A DNA stretch of 64,000 bases from Debaryomyces hansenii CBS767. Lineage: Eukaryota; Ascomycota; Pichiomycetes; Serinales; Debaryomycetaceae. The stretch covers positions 1,054,001 to 1,118,000 of the forward strand of contig NC_006046.2 in NCBI RefSeq assembly GCF_000006445.2, given 5' to 3'. The notes under the pieces were generated by a model. That model made no database searches. It was not told the DNA's origin and saw only the letters and a program-made list of their open reading frames with translations. The translations under genes were made by a program, and so were the position numbers. This document shows, in pieces, positions 22,376 through 32,392 of this stretch; the first letter of the stretch is position 1, and the number at the start of each line of letters is the position of its first letter.

Positions 22376-23137
22376 ATGGCTGTCCATAAATTAATAATAT
22401 TACGTCACGGAGAATCGGAATGGAATCATGAAAACAGGTTCTGTGGGTGGATCGATATACCATTAAGTGAAAAGGGCCGGGATGAGGCCAAGTTTGCTGG
22501 CCACTTGATTCAAAAGTACAATCTTAAACCAACAATTACTTACACATCGAAATTGACGAGATCGATACAGACAGGCGACATTATTCTCGAAGAATTGGGC
22601 CGGTTGTGGTGCGATGTTGTGAAGACATGGAGGTTGAATGAAAGACACTACGGGGCATTCCAAGGGAGAGATAAGAACGAGGTGTACCGTGAATTGGGCG
22701 CGGAAAAGTACCAGTATATCAGAAGAAACTACAACGGGACACCACCACCAATGGAAACTCAATATAAGGATGATTGTATCGATGAGAGGTACGAAGTGGA
22801 TGATGTTGATATTGCAGATCTTCCACGAGGCGAATCGTTGAAGTTAGTGATGGAGAGAGTGATTCCGTATTTACGGAAGGAAATTGTTGAAGGAAGCTTA
22901 ATTGGCGACAATAAGACGGTGCTTGTGGTAACACACGGAAGTATAGTGAGGAGCGTGATTAAGTATTTCAAGGGTGTGAGTGATGCTGATATCTCGAAGA
23001 TCAACGTTCCTACCGGGGTTCCGATGGTGTTTGAATTGGATGACGATTGTAACATGGTGAAGGACTACTACTATCTTGATCCAGAGTTGGCAAAGAAAGG
23101 AATTGAGAAGGTAAGCAACGAGGGCACCAAAAAATAG
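22376..23137 (+). CDS. GPM2: Phosphoglycerate mutase family protein, Gpm2-like
   Basis: A 253-residue cofactor-dependent phosphoglycerate mutase. It has LRHGESEWN (phosphorylated His11), FCGWIDIPLSEKG, TSKLTRSIQT, RLNERHYGAFQGRDKNEV with the Glu-Arg-His block near residue 88, and VVTHGSIVRS near 182. The main glycolytic Gpm1 of yeasts has a more strictly conserved sequence. Changes such as PPPMETQYKDDCIDERYE in the substrate-lid region suggest the divergent Gpm2-type paralogue. All catalytic residues are present, so it may be active, unlike Saccharomyces Gpm2/Gpm3, which appear non-functional. Confidence 0.82.
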   Translation: MAVHKLIILRHGESEWNHENRFCGWIDIPLSEKGRDEAKFAGHLIQKYNLKPTITYTSKLTRSIQTGDIILEELGRLWCDVVKTWRLNERHYGAFQGRDKNEVYRELGAEKYQYIRRNYNGTPPPMETQYKDDCIDERYEVDDVDIADLPRGESLKLVMERVIPYLRKEIVEGSLIGDNKTVLVVTHGSIVRSVIKYFKGVSDADISKINVPTGVPMVFELDDDCNMVKDYYYLDPELAKKGIEKVSNEGTKK

Positions 23138-23824
23138 CCCGAATGCCAACGTTCCGAAACTTAGAATATAGACTATTGTTCTAGAATAATCCGAGAAAAT
23201 TAATGTGCTATAATATCAATACCGGTATTCTGGGATAACCACGATCTCCTAATCTCTTAGATAACCACAACATACATAAGAAGTAAGCGAATGGTAAGGT
23301 TAAGAGTTGCAAGGTGATTTCATAAAGATATAGCAAGACTAAGGCTTTCACGTAGGAGCTGTCACTTATAGAGTACTTAATAGAATTATATTATATTTAT
23401 CATTTATGTCTAAACACTTTAACTTTCGCAACTTATATGGTTAAACAGGGTTTACTAATAAATAAATACGGTAACATTCATGCCGTATACCCGTCTACAT
23501 TCAGAGACAGAAAAGTTTAAATCTCCGACTCGCACCGTTGATGTCGGCTTCCACGGCTGTAAATACGGTTTTAACGGACCAGTGACTGATACCGGTTATA
23601 AGCTTATTTCCTTTATCTAGGCACACATACATAATAAATGCCTACATATTGGAGGTATCGTTAATTCCCTTGATAGAACTGCATCTCGGAGTCTACTTTA
23701 ATTCCGGATTCTTAATAGGACTACGTACTGACTATATAATAAAACAAGAATTCCTTTCATTTGAAAACAAATCATAATTACTACTTACAGGTTATCAATT
23801 AATCAATATAAATTAAATAAGAAA
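23138..23824. other. Intergenic, promoter of the alpha/beta hydrolase gene
   Basis: 687 bp, AT-rich and without an ORF. A few CCG-containing sites occur near 23525-23600 (for example ACCGGTTATAAGC). I see no clear element. Confidence 0.55.
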
Positions 23825-24739
23825 ATGGCAGCTACTTGGAATGAATCTGATAAAGAAAAAATGAACCCTTTAGTTGAATTCTTCAACAAGGGTTTAAGAA
23901 GTCCTGTGTTTAGGCGTCCAGATGAAGTTGGTTTGGCTTATGAAGATGTTTTCTTTCCTTCACAGGACGGGGTTCCTCTCGAAGGATGGTTTATTCCTGC
24001 AAAATCCAATAAAATAATCATTTGTAATCATTTCATGCCTGGAAATCGTTACGGTTATGCAGGGCATTTGGAAGGGTTCCAAAATTTTGGCGGTTTCGAA
24101 GTGAACTTTCTTCCTCAATATAAGGCACTTCATGATGCAGGCTACAATATATTGGCGTATGATTTAAGAAATCATGGTCTTAGTGGTCAAGGAAACGGCG
24201 GTAATGTTGCAATTGGTCTCAGAGAATATCGTGATGTCATTGGATCTTTGCAATATGTCAATTCAAGAGCTGATACTAAAGACATGGTCAAAGGGTTGCT
24301 CAGTGTCTGTTTAGGTTGTAATGCCACGATTGTTGCAATGGATAAGAATCCAGAGTATTTTAAGGACATTAAAGCGATGATTGCACTTCAACCAATTTCT
24401 TTGAAGTATTTTATTGAAAAGGCTGCGGAAAACCAGAATTTGAAGGTTGAAGAAGCAACAAAATACTTTGCTGAGAGTCTTCGTAACGTTAATGGGTTTA
24501 TTCTTGAAGAGCTTTCGCCAACGCCATACGCAAAGAGTGTAACTGTTCCCACCAAAGTGTTCCAAGTGCGCAATGATTACCGTACCAATGTTGCAGATGT
24601 ACAAGAAATCTATGATACATTGCTGTCTAAACAAAAGGAGCTTTACTGGATTGAAGGAACAGATGAAAGATTTGAGGGATACAACTTTTTATCCAGAAAT
24701 CCTCAACATATGATTGAGTGGTTTGAGAAATATGTTTAA
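23825..24739 (+). CDS. Alpha/beta hydrolase with a cysteine at the nucleophile elbow
   Basis: A 304-residue single-domain hydrolase-fold protein. Strand-loop features are DGVPLEGWFIPAK near residue 48, the NHFMPGNRYGY oxyanion-side loop near 68, NILAYDLRNHGLSG near 108, and the elbow GLLSVCLGCNAT at 157-168. There Cys162 sits where most members have Ser (GxSxG), as in dienelactone hydrolases. A candidate acid is Asp251 (RNDYRTN). The expected catalytic His after GT-x-RF (about 279-283) is missing, and the only nearby His is in NPQHM. The family is of the uncharacterised type seen in bacteria and fungi. The substrate is unknown and catalysis uncertain. There is no targeting signal. Confidence 0.75.
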   Translation: MAATWNESDKEKMNPLVEFFNKGLRSPVFRRPDEVGLAYEDVFFPSQDGVPLEGWFIPAKSNKIIICNHFMPGNRYGYAGHLEGFQNFGGFEVNFLPQYKALHDAGYNILAYDLRNHGLSGQGNGGNVAIGLREYRDVIGSLQYVNSRADTKDMVKGLLSVCLGCNATIVAMDKNPEYFKDIKAMIALQPISLKYFIEKAAENQNLKVEEATKYFAESLRNVNGFILEELSPTPYAKSVTVPTKVFQVRNDYRTNVADVQEIYDTLLSKQKELYWIEGTDERFEGYNFLSRNPQHMIEWFEKYV

Positions 24740-25012
24740 ACCTAGTCATTATTATGCTATGCACTAAGCGATGCTTCTTGTAGTTTATATTTTACTGATA
24801 TATGAAGGAATATACTGTTTTAAGATAAAAATTTTCAGCGTCTATTATATCAATATTGAACAACTTGTTGTCGATGGAATAAACTTGTATCATGATCATA
24901 ACGGGAATTCTTCTTATTTGTACGTTGATGATTTTGTATAAACAAGCTACAATTATGCTCTTAGTCAAAGTAAAACGTAATATTATAAATAGGATCTTTA
25001 AATCTTTGATTT

Positions 25013-27271
25013 TTATGTAATACTATTGATAAAAGGATCCGCATTGTAATTAAGATGTGCTAAGAATTCTTCAAACGTATAATCAAGTCCGAGATCAGCG
25101 GTATTCCAAAACTCATCAATCAGCATTACATCCCCTACTGACTTATTAGTGTTCGTATCAATGGTCGAATAAGTGCTATTTTGCATCATTTCTGGATATT
25201 TGTTTTTGAAATAATCCAAAATTATTTTTACTGTGAAACAAAGAAGAAAACAATGGAAATACTTAACAGAAAGCCGAACGGTTGTTCCATAGAACTGTTC
25301 AATTACGCAAAGAAAGTTCTTAAGACATTCTTCTTTATTTTCATGTACTATTTTAGTCCAAAATGCAGCAGCTACAGAAGAAGGCCTAAAAGTTTTCGCA
25401 GCTTTGTATAATGACACTTCACCATTTAAGATCCTAAGCAAAAACCCACTAAGTACACACATCACCGTTTTCATCGGATTCCAAATTTGTGGACCAAGTA
25501 AGGTTTCAAATTCAGGACAGACCACAATGGATGCGTCTTCTGCAAATTGAAACGAAACACCAAATATAGTGAAGATATTTTCAACAGCATGGTATAGGTA
25601 CTTTTCCTTGGCTTCTCCTGTGGCTGATAAATATAACAAATACTGTAGAGTGAGAAGGTTATGTGAGATCATCATACGAAGCATGATTTCATAAGCCGCT
25701 TCAGCCAGTTCTGCAATCAGACCCCTCGAATTATATAATATTTCAAACGGACGTATTCGTTTGTTCAACAAATCATCAAATTCTGATAATAATTCCTCTA
25801 CTTCCGCTATCATTGTAAGATCGTTCCCATGATTAAGAATTTTCACAGTTTTCCTCAACAAGCGGGCAGTCGTACACTTAATATTGAACGAATTAGCTAT
25901 TGTCTCATTTGATGACCAGAATTCATTACTCAAAAGGTCCCTGAATGGTTCTTTAGTGTCACTCCCATTATCTTGTACTAGCAACGGCATTCCGAATTCG
26001 AACGCTTGCAAAGAATCAAGGTATAAAAGAGATGCCCATGTTTTTCTCCACAAGTGAATATCGCTATTGTCAATAGTAAGCACCGCTAACGTACTAGGGT
26101 CTTTATGTAAGCCATGAAACCTTGCCATTTGTGCAGCAATTGCAACTAGAATATTCGACCCTGATGTCTTATCTTCATTCTCAGGACAATGCATTCTATA
26201 AACCTTGAGAAACAATACAGCTTGGATTTTTCTGAAGTCTATCTTTTCATATCCGCGAGACCCTAAAATAAGGTGCTGGGCATAATCCACATAATAAGAA
26301 GATATATTTGCGTTCGTATTCTCTATTAGCTGTAACAAATCACTATCGGGCCCGCCCAGATAAGTATTCTGATTTTTCTTTAACGGTATAGTTAAATATG
26401 CAAATCGTAACACGATGAAAAGAATGGCAATTGTTGAGCCTCTATAACAGAGATCATCATGATCTATTGTTTCTTTATTCTTAAATATTTGGCCAACCTC
26501 ATTCATGAATATTCTTTCGTCAATAATAGGCGCAAATATGTAGCACAACCTAAAAAATCTTTGAATTAACCCATTAACAATTCTTAGGGATGGAAGCGCC
26601 GGGAGTACCAAGGGTTCATCAGGTGCTATAGTATCAACCTTAGTGCAATCATCTACAGTAGGGCAATTCTGGCTAAAATCTGCATCATTCTGAATTTCTA
26701 ACGACGTTGATTTGAGTTTAAACTTTTGGCTCTGTTCTTTAAGGTAATCGGAAAACACATCTACCGAGTAACGATCATTCAAGAGAAGAAACATATGCGA
26801 TGTGGGACCAAAATAGAGAACCTTCAAGTTCTTTATGCAATACCGGTGCGAGAACTTGCTTAAATCAAGAATATCTCTATTTTCGTGTTGCTTGCCTCTT
26901 ATAGTTTCATCAGCGTCAAATACGGATGGCGGGGAAGTATCTGTTGATCCAATACTGGCGTTCTCCAGTTCACGTCGCTGTATTTCTATTGTCGATTCCA
27001 AAGACCTTATGGTATCTTTTAACCCCATTATCTCCTCTTGTAACCTTTCTATTGCCGCTTCAGCGGTTCGCGTACCTTTGGACCATGGTTGTGTTTCGTA
27101 TTTACATGAGTTTTCACCATCTTTCAGGAGACAGTTACTACAGGTGGGCCGCTTCTTATCACATTTAATTTTTTTGCTCCTACACGTTGAGCATGAAGTG
27201 GGTATTCGTGTCCGAGACTTTCTGACTCTATTTCCATCGGAAGGGGTAGTCGTAGGTGTTGAATGAAGCAT
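25013..27271 (-). CDS. Zn2Cys6 transcription factor
   Basis: A 752-residue fungal regulator. The start is taken as the first ATG (27271) upstream of the zinc cluster; the frame continues further upstream without another ATG. The zinc cluster is CSTCRSKKIKCDKKRPTCSNC at residues 27-47 plus Cys56 (C-x2-C-x6-C-x6-C-x2-C-x8-C). A basic linker and a dimerisation coiled coil (about 75-110) follow. The fungal-specific regulatory domain begins near 260 (FFRLCYIFAPIIDERIF), with LYLDSLQAFEFGMPLLVQD near 455. Its target genes are unknown; I do not recognise a named orthologue. A TATATATATA run and a CACGTG E-box (27354-27359) lie about 85-100 bp upstream. Confidence 0.88.
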   Translation of the reverse strand: MLHSTPTTTPSDGNRVRKSRTRIPTSCSTCRSKKIKCDKKRPTCSNCLLKDGENSCKYETQPWSKGTRTAEAAIERLQEEIMGLKDTIRSLESTIEIQRRELENASIGSTDTSPPSVFDADETIRGKQHENRDILDLSKFSHRYCIKNLKVLYFGPTSHMFLLLNDRYSVDVFSDYLKEQSQKFKLKSTSLEIQNDADFSQNCPTVDDCTKVDTIAPDEPLVLPALPSLRIVNGLIQRFFRLCYIFAPIIDERIFMNEVGQIFKNKETIDHDDLCYRGSTIAILFIVLRFAYLTIPLKKNQNTYLGGPDSDLLQLIENTNANISSYYVDYAQHLILGSRGYEKIDFRKIQAVLFLKVYRMHCPENEDKTSGSNILVAIAAQMARFHGLHKDPSTLAVLTIDNSDIHLWRKTWASLLYLDSLQAFEFGMPLLVQDNGSDTKEPFRDLLSNEFWSSNETIANSFNIKCTTARLLRKTVKILNHGNDLTMIAEVEELLSEFDDLLNKRIRPFEILYNSRGLIAELAEAAYEIMLRMMISHNLLTLQYLLYLSATGEAKEKYLYHAVENIFTIFGVSFQFAEDASIVVCPEFETLLGPQIWNPMKTVMCVLSGFLLRILNGEVSLYKAAKTFRPSSVAAAFWTKIVHENKEECLKNFLCVIEQFYGTTVRLSVKYFHCFLLCFTVKIILDYFKNKYPEMMQNSTYSTIDTNTNKSVGDVMLIDEFWNTADLGLDYTFEEFLAHLNYNADPFINSIT

Positions 27272-28057
27272 AATTTCGGTGCTTAGAAAAGAATCATGTC
27301 GAGAGATGGAACAGTTCTTATGCGCATTTTTTGTTACGTCCGGTAATCCCGTCCACGTGATATATATATACGCCGCAGCATTATTGCAACCCTTTGCCAA
27401 TTCCTATATCGAACAGGTGTTCTGTTCCCCAGCCATAAGTATTCTCCTTCTCGTTCAAAAATACCTCGTTCAAATCAGTATTCTCCTTCTCGCCCAAAGA
27501 AGAAAATGCGATTTCATAATCAACATTGGCATCAACAGACAGCCCTGCCTGCAAAAGCAACAAGTATTGAGAATATTGCGAATCGCGTGTGCCTTACCCA
27601 GAACAACATCCACATGTATCATAATGTATAGCTCGACAGTCCTTCACCCGGCCATGCTATTCATTCATTAACTATCCCGTTAAGTTGAGTCAGTTTATCT
27701 ATTCATGGCTTTTCCGACGTTCTCCGAGTATGCCGGTTCTTATCGCTGTCACTGAACATTCGCTAGCATTTGCACGCCGCACGCCGAACCAGCTCGTCAC
27801 CACCTCTGTTTCCTCAATATTTCCACCATTTCGTCTTACTTGTAGTCTTCCGTCTTCTCCGTCTCTCACCAATTCCCCATATTGACAAGTACTTTACTTC
27901 TTTCCCGATACTTCGCCCTATCTCTTCCGTACCGTATCTGTCCCATCACCGTTACCAGTTTCACACCCGGACACCAAGTAAGGCATCACATCCACACACC
28001 CACACATATCCTCGCCTATTAGCCCGATTCAGTAATCGTCCGCAACCCGTTTGCGTA

Positions 28058-28070
28058 GAAGTTTCGAGAA
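28058..28070 (+). promoter_or_regulatory. Canonical heat shock element upstream of RPN4
   Basis: A perfect three-unit GAAnnTTCnnGAA (GAAGTTTCGAGAA), 552 bp before the RPN4 start. Hsf1 is known to activate RPN4 in Saccharomyces, so the site is probably functional. Confidence 0.65.
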
Positions 28071-28461
28071 GAAATATCACGCTACCTTCGCATACTTAAC
28101 ACTGACTCCGACATGGCCCTTTACGGACTCCCATCTGCAAAAAGCAATCCGCATCGATGATCGTATTGATGACAAATATCGGAATTAGGAGTTAAATTTC
28201 TCATATATAGATCATTCACACTGTCGCAGACGCCAAACGAGCATTTTTTTCTTCTGTTTGTTACAAGGACAATCGAAATCACTTACGACTGGTACACGTA
28301 ATACCCACAATATTTGGTATTATTATTTTTATTATTATTATTATTATTAATAATAGACTCACACAACAAAAGTAACCACAGGTTTTCAAACTAACACATA
28401 CATAAGTACAACTAACACATAGTTGTATCATATATTAATAGCATTCTCGTTCTTACTAGTA

Positions 28462-28475
28462 TTAGTAATTAGTAA
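28462..28475 (+). promoter_or_regulatory. Tandem Yap1 response elements upstream of RPN4
   Basis: Two adjacent TTAGTAA sites (28462-28468 and 28469-28475), each matching the TTA(C/G)TAA Yap1 consensus, about 150 bp before the RPN4 start. Yap1 control of RPN4 is established in Saccharomyces. Confidence 0.6.
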
Positions 28476-28621
28476 TTAGTGTGGTTGTTACATAAGACGA
28501 TTAGTCGTAATTCGCATCGCACATTTAAAACGAGAACAAATTCCTTTTGATTATAAACTGTTGATATTTTGGTTTATTCTATAGAATCAAAGGTAAATTG
28601 GAATACACACAAGAAAAGAAG

Positions 28622-30082
28622 ATGACATCGTTGATAATACCACGGATGAAGAAAACCATCAGCGATATTATGGACGACGAATTATATGAGGTGCCTGAGA
28701 GCCCAATACAAGCCCAAGGGGGCCGGAGCGACTCGCCAAAGCCGTATCTTAAAAGAACAATTTCCAACGCTGGAAATAGCGGAAACAGCATTACAGGAAA
28801 CCAAATGTATGGCAGTATGAACGGTAGCGGTAATAACTTGTCGAGTTTGCTTAATATCCCTGATACATTCATCGATCAATACAATAGGTTGAACAGCACC
28901 GTTAATAACGGGGCTGGGGCCGGAAATGGAATGGGAACTGGCGCAGGCGGTGAAGATTACACCATGGTCCCACAAGCATATAATGATGAGTGGTACGGGG
29001 GAGGAAACGACGTGAATCCGTTCACAGACTACGGAAACCCTGACTCGTTGAGCACACAGCAACAGACGCATTCATTTATCCAACCACAGGATCTCACTCG
29101 CAGGAGAAGGATCACCACGTTGGACGACGAAACCATGTCTCACCAGAAACCGCTCAAGGACGAAGACCAGTTTTTGTACAACCCTGATATCCAGCCATCG
29201 CAGCTTATCACCAACAAGAATTTTTTGAACGAAGACTACTTGTATTCGGACTCATTATTCATTCCAAACCAGGCCGAAGGGGCCGCCAACGGTATATCGA
29301 TGGGCGACTACGAAAACAATTTTATGGATGGCTTTGACGAAGAAGTCGAAGAAGAGCTTTCCGATGATGATGATGACAACTATTTTTATGATGATTTTGA
29401 TGACTCGACAAACCATACCCACAACGAGTATTTTGACGCCAGTACCTCTGCGTCCACACCTAAGAGTGACATGATGGGCGGTTACATTGATGACTTTGGC
29501 GTGAATAGCATACCAGAACGTGATGACGATGACATGATGATTGACGATGTTAATATGGAACCTTCTTCTGATCATATCATAGAACAGTTAGAGGACAATA
29601 AGCCGTTACATAATTCAGTTGAGTCTTCAGTCGAACCATACAATGAGTTGTATAATGAAACAACGGGAGACTCGTCGAATGATAGTACAGCTGAACCATA
29701 CACCGATCCATCATCTCCATCAGAACACCATGATATTAAACATGATATGCATAAGACAGCGGCCGAGATATCCGCCAATAACCCCAACCATCAATGTGAT
29801 TTAATTAATCCATCGACAGGCCAACCCTGTAATAAGCAATTCTCAAGGCCATACGATTTAATAAGACATCAAGAAACTATTCATGCTACAAAGAAGAAGA
29901 TTTTCAGATGTGTGATCTGTGAGGGTAGGCTACATGGTGGAGCAGGTAATGGTAAACTGAAGACATTTTCAAGAGGTGATGCATTATCTAGACATATCAA
30001 AGTGAAGCATGGTCTAGTCGGCAAAGATGCTCTAGATTTAATTAATGAAGCCAAGGAAAATGTCGAATATATTTATGTTTAA
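28622..30082 (+). CDS. RPN4: Proteasome-gene transcription factor Rpn4
   Basis: 486 residues from the ATG at 28622. The N-terminal half is disordered, Asn/Gly/Gln-rich. An acidic activation-type segment (DEEVEEELSDDDDD near residue 240) follows. Two C2H2-type fingers lie near the end: CDLINPSTGQPC...RHQETIH (about 392-421) and CVICEGRL...SRHIKVKH (about 432-463). The tail ALDLINEAKENVEYIYV is typical of Rpn4 in Candida-type yeasts. Rpn4 activates proteasome subunit genes, including RPN13 as a likely target here, and is itself a very short-lived proteasome substrate. The promoter carries a heat shock element and Yap1 sites, which suggests stress induction. Confidence 0.9.
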   Translation: MTSLIIPRMKKTISDIMDDELYEVPESPIQAQGGRSDSPKPYLKRTISNAGNSGNSITGNQMYGSMNGSGNNLSSLLNIPDTFIDQYNRLNSTVNNGAGAGNGMGTGAGGEDYTMVPQAYNDEWYGGGNDVNPFTDYGNPDSLSTQQQTHSFIQPQDLTRRRRITTLDDETMSHQKPLKDEDQFLYNPDIQPSQLITNKNFLNEDYLYSDSLFIPNQAEGAANGISMGDYENNFMDGFDEEVEEELSDDDDDNYFYDDFDDSTNHTHNEYFDASTSASTPKSDMMGGYIDDFGVNSIPERDDDDMMIDDVNMEPSSDHIIEQLEDNKPLHNSVESSVEPYNELYNETTGDSSNDSTAEPYTDPSSPSEHHDIKHDMHKTAAEISANNPNHQCDLINPSTGQPCNKQFSRPYDLIRHQETIHATKKKIFRCVICEGRLHGGAGNGKLKTFSRGDALSRHIKVKHGLVGKDALDLINEAKENVEYIYV

Positions 30083-30296
30083 ATAGTTATAAATAGCAGA
30101 TTAATTATTAATTAGTAAACTTTAAGAATTAATATAATGAGTATGATTTTAATGCTACGTGGTGTCAGATTGTAGGAGCAAATGAATTGCAAATGTATAT
30201 ATGTTTATGTATAGGATGGTAGTTTGTTGTTCATTCACATATATGTATAATGAAATTATAGTACAGTTGTTTGTATAGCTATGGCACAAGGACAAT

Positions 30297-31244
30297 TCAC
30301 TTTGAATTTGCCGTGGGTAAAATGCTTAGTTGATAGTTTCTAAAATGTAAATACTGGAATGCAATGATAATATCTAAACCCATTTGAAATAAGGCGGCCA
30401 AGATAAAAATAATTGAAATGTTATCAGTACCGAACACCAAATAACTAATTTTTGTTAAATCGCCCCCGAGCCAACTTAACAATAACATGATCTTGAAATT
30501 TCTGATTGACTTCAATCTATTCAACATCAATATTTGGGGCAATGGTAATAATGCTTCGATGAACAATCCCAATACACCAATGAAAGAACCGTAAGTCTCA
30601 TTGTGGTTAAAGATAGCAGTTAATACCCCAAAAATTAACGAAAATTTCAAGATATACTTCCAATAGTCACTCTCATCATTCCATTGCCAGAATAACTTAG
30701 GTCTTTTATAGTGTACATCAAAAAAGTTGAGGGTATATCTAAAAATTGTAGTCAAGTAAACCGCCATATACACGTAGTAGTCATCTGCAATTCTACCTAT
30801 CAGTTCGACTACCCCATTAGTCGCGTATGTTTCATGATAAGTAGGGTATGTTGATACCAGGAGATGCCTTGGTAAGTACGAATTCAATTCATTTTTAAAT
30901 GACGGAAGCGGCTCCAAATACTCCGGCTTAAAGCTTTTGGGTCTATAGTTAAGCGAGATTTTCAACAACAAGCTTTGTATGAAAACCATTACAATCAGCT
31001 GTCTCAATAGAGAAATCTCATACGGGGTTATAATATAGTAGAATATTCTTAGGATCAGGGACATTAACATGGTTGCACATATATCAATCGAAAATCCCAT
31101 CGATGTTTTTTTGGTGTAGATTCCGTAGCATGTTGTACCATACGAAAATAGTGGAGTGAAGGATATGAAGATATTAGCACATTTCTGTAAGTCTGGTAAG
31201 TAATCCAAATACTCGAGGTATTCAGGAGGGAGCAAATATGGCAT
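30297..31244 (-). CDS. ANY1: PQ-loop membrane protein Any1 (SLC66A2/PQLC1 family)
   Basis: 315 residues from the ATG at 31244 (MPYLLPPEYL); upstream in-frame codons lack an ATG. About seven hydrophobic segments contain two PQ-loop repeats: the first around FSYGTTCYGIYTKKTSMGFS near residue 38, the second around LLPLPQILMLNRLKSIRNF near 245 with the PQ dipeptide. The layout matches yeast Any1/Cfs1, an endosomal and Golgi membrane protein. It antagonises the requirement for Neo1 and other phospholipid flippases and probably acts as a scramblase. It is convergent with RPN4, 214 bp apart. Confidence 0.85.
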   Translation of the reverse strand: MPYLLPPEYLEYLDYLPDLQKCANIFISFTPLFSYGTTCYGIYTKKTSMGFSIDICATMLMSLILRIFYYIITPYEISLLRQLIVMVFIQSLLLKISLNYRPKSFKPEYLEPLPSFKNELNSYLPRHLLVSTYPTYHETYATNGVVELIGRIADDYYVYMAVYLTTIFRYTLNFFDVHYKRPKLFWQWNDESDYWKYILKFSLIFGVLTAIFNHNETYGSFIGVLGLFIEALLPLPQILMLNRLKSIRNFKIMLLLSWLGGDLTKISYLVFGTDNISIIFILAALFQMGLDIIIAFQYLHFRNYQLSILPTANSK

Positions 31245-32392
31245 TATGTTGTATGAATATGAAAGTATAGTTATTGATTCAGAAGCTGGTTTATATGAGA
31301 TGATTTCGCGGGTTATACAGGAACGCCGACAAGCCGGTGTTCTGCCATGGCTCACCAAACAAGGCTTTCACGGTATTCAATAAATAACGTGATTATAATA
31401 TATTATGAGGCACTGTGTGTCTCTATGTAGTTTTCGTGTAGTGACTGTGTGATTCCATCATTAGACTCCATCGCAGGTTAAATTAATATGACTTATATGT
31501 CTCTTTTTTTAACGATAGAACGGAAAGCATATAACCACGACTGAGTTCTAAACACCTATAAGAGCAAAAGACTAAATATCCAACCCGCTAGGTTTAGATA
31601 CATAGATGTAACTAATGAGGATGATATTAAGAAGATTTATTGTACCGGGGATTCGAGTTGAGCACCTTTATGATACTAGATGAGAATATCAAGCTTAATA
31701 ATATAAATGAGGGCTACAAGAACTGTAAAGTGATTACCGAAAGGGAGATGAAGACCGGATTAAGGACATAATGTCAGATAGATATGATATCATAGATAAG
31801 ACTGTAAGTGTATTTGCGACCAGTGCGAAGTTTGATAGCCACAAGAACTTCAAAAGTGTATCCAGTTTCGAATATAGGAGAGATGAAGGGGACTTCTAGG
31901 AAAGAAGCAAACAATCCATATACTTTTCAGAATTGGTATTGCTGTTCCTATAGGACGGTAGGAATATATATCATGATTCATCAATAGATGTAATGGTATG
32001 CTATATTTACTTTTCTGCACTCCTGTTTTTGCAATATTTATGCTTGATTATACAGCATGCTAGTTAAGGCAGTCTAAGCTGACAATCTTAGAAGCATTAG
32101 ATAGTATAAACAAAAGACAAATTAACAGTAACATAACCATTATCCAATATATTCGATGTAAAACTCACTTAAAATATCCTACCTATCGTAGGAGTTCTGT
32201 GAAAGACTTTTTGAGTATGCTTCTGGGGTCTTTGCACCACACATACTTGTACTTTCCTATTTGTATTTTCCTATTTGTACTTACCTATTTGTACCGATAA
32301 TTTATGTCATACAGTATAAAAGGAGAGGTAATTAATGCTGATTTTTGCAGCATGCTACATAATTTACCTCTTTAAATTAGTATAAATTTAAA
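31245..32392. other. Intergenic with a decayed coding relic
   Basis: 1.15 kb between ANY1 and the coiled-coil gene. The middle part (31640-31960) looks like a broken reading frame (separate entry). The last 200 bp, with TACCTATTTGT-like and CCTATTTGTA repeats (32255-32300), is the promoter of the coiled-coil gene. Confidence 0.5.
31640..31960 (+). pseudogene. Decayed coding relic left of the coiled-coil gene
   Basis: Two overlapping frames read like protein. One runs to a TAA near 31769 (KLNNINEGYKNCKVITEREMKTG). The next is a 42-codon frame, 31771-31899 (MSDRYDIIDKTVSVFATSAKF...). They could be one gene broken by a frameshift and stops. Its 3' part shares GCGAAGTTT, AGAGATGAAGG, AAAGAAGCA and CATATAC in the same order with 33290-33419. 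The parent gene is unknown. Confidence 0.35.

Larger units (their letters stand above)
27272..28621. other. Long divergent intergenic region between the Zn2Cys6 gene and RPN4
   Basis: 1.35 kb. From the left: CACGTG and TATA elements, a 16-bp direct repeat AGTATTCTCCTTCTCG (27438-27453 and 27477-27492), a pyrimidine-rich stretch (27670-28130) with frames I judge spurious, a heat shock element (28058), an ATT microsatellite (about 28317-28353) and two Yap1-type sites (28462). The RPN4 leader is AT-rich. Confidence 0.65.

Noticed and set aside
27685..28099. Two overlapping forward frames upstream of RPN4
   Set aside because: Pyrimidine-rich promoter DNA read in two frames; low-complexity translations without motifs.
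31640..31700. GGGATTCGAG as a tRNA B box
   Set aside because: No A box or foldable tRNA nearby.
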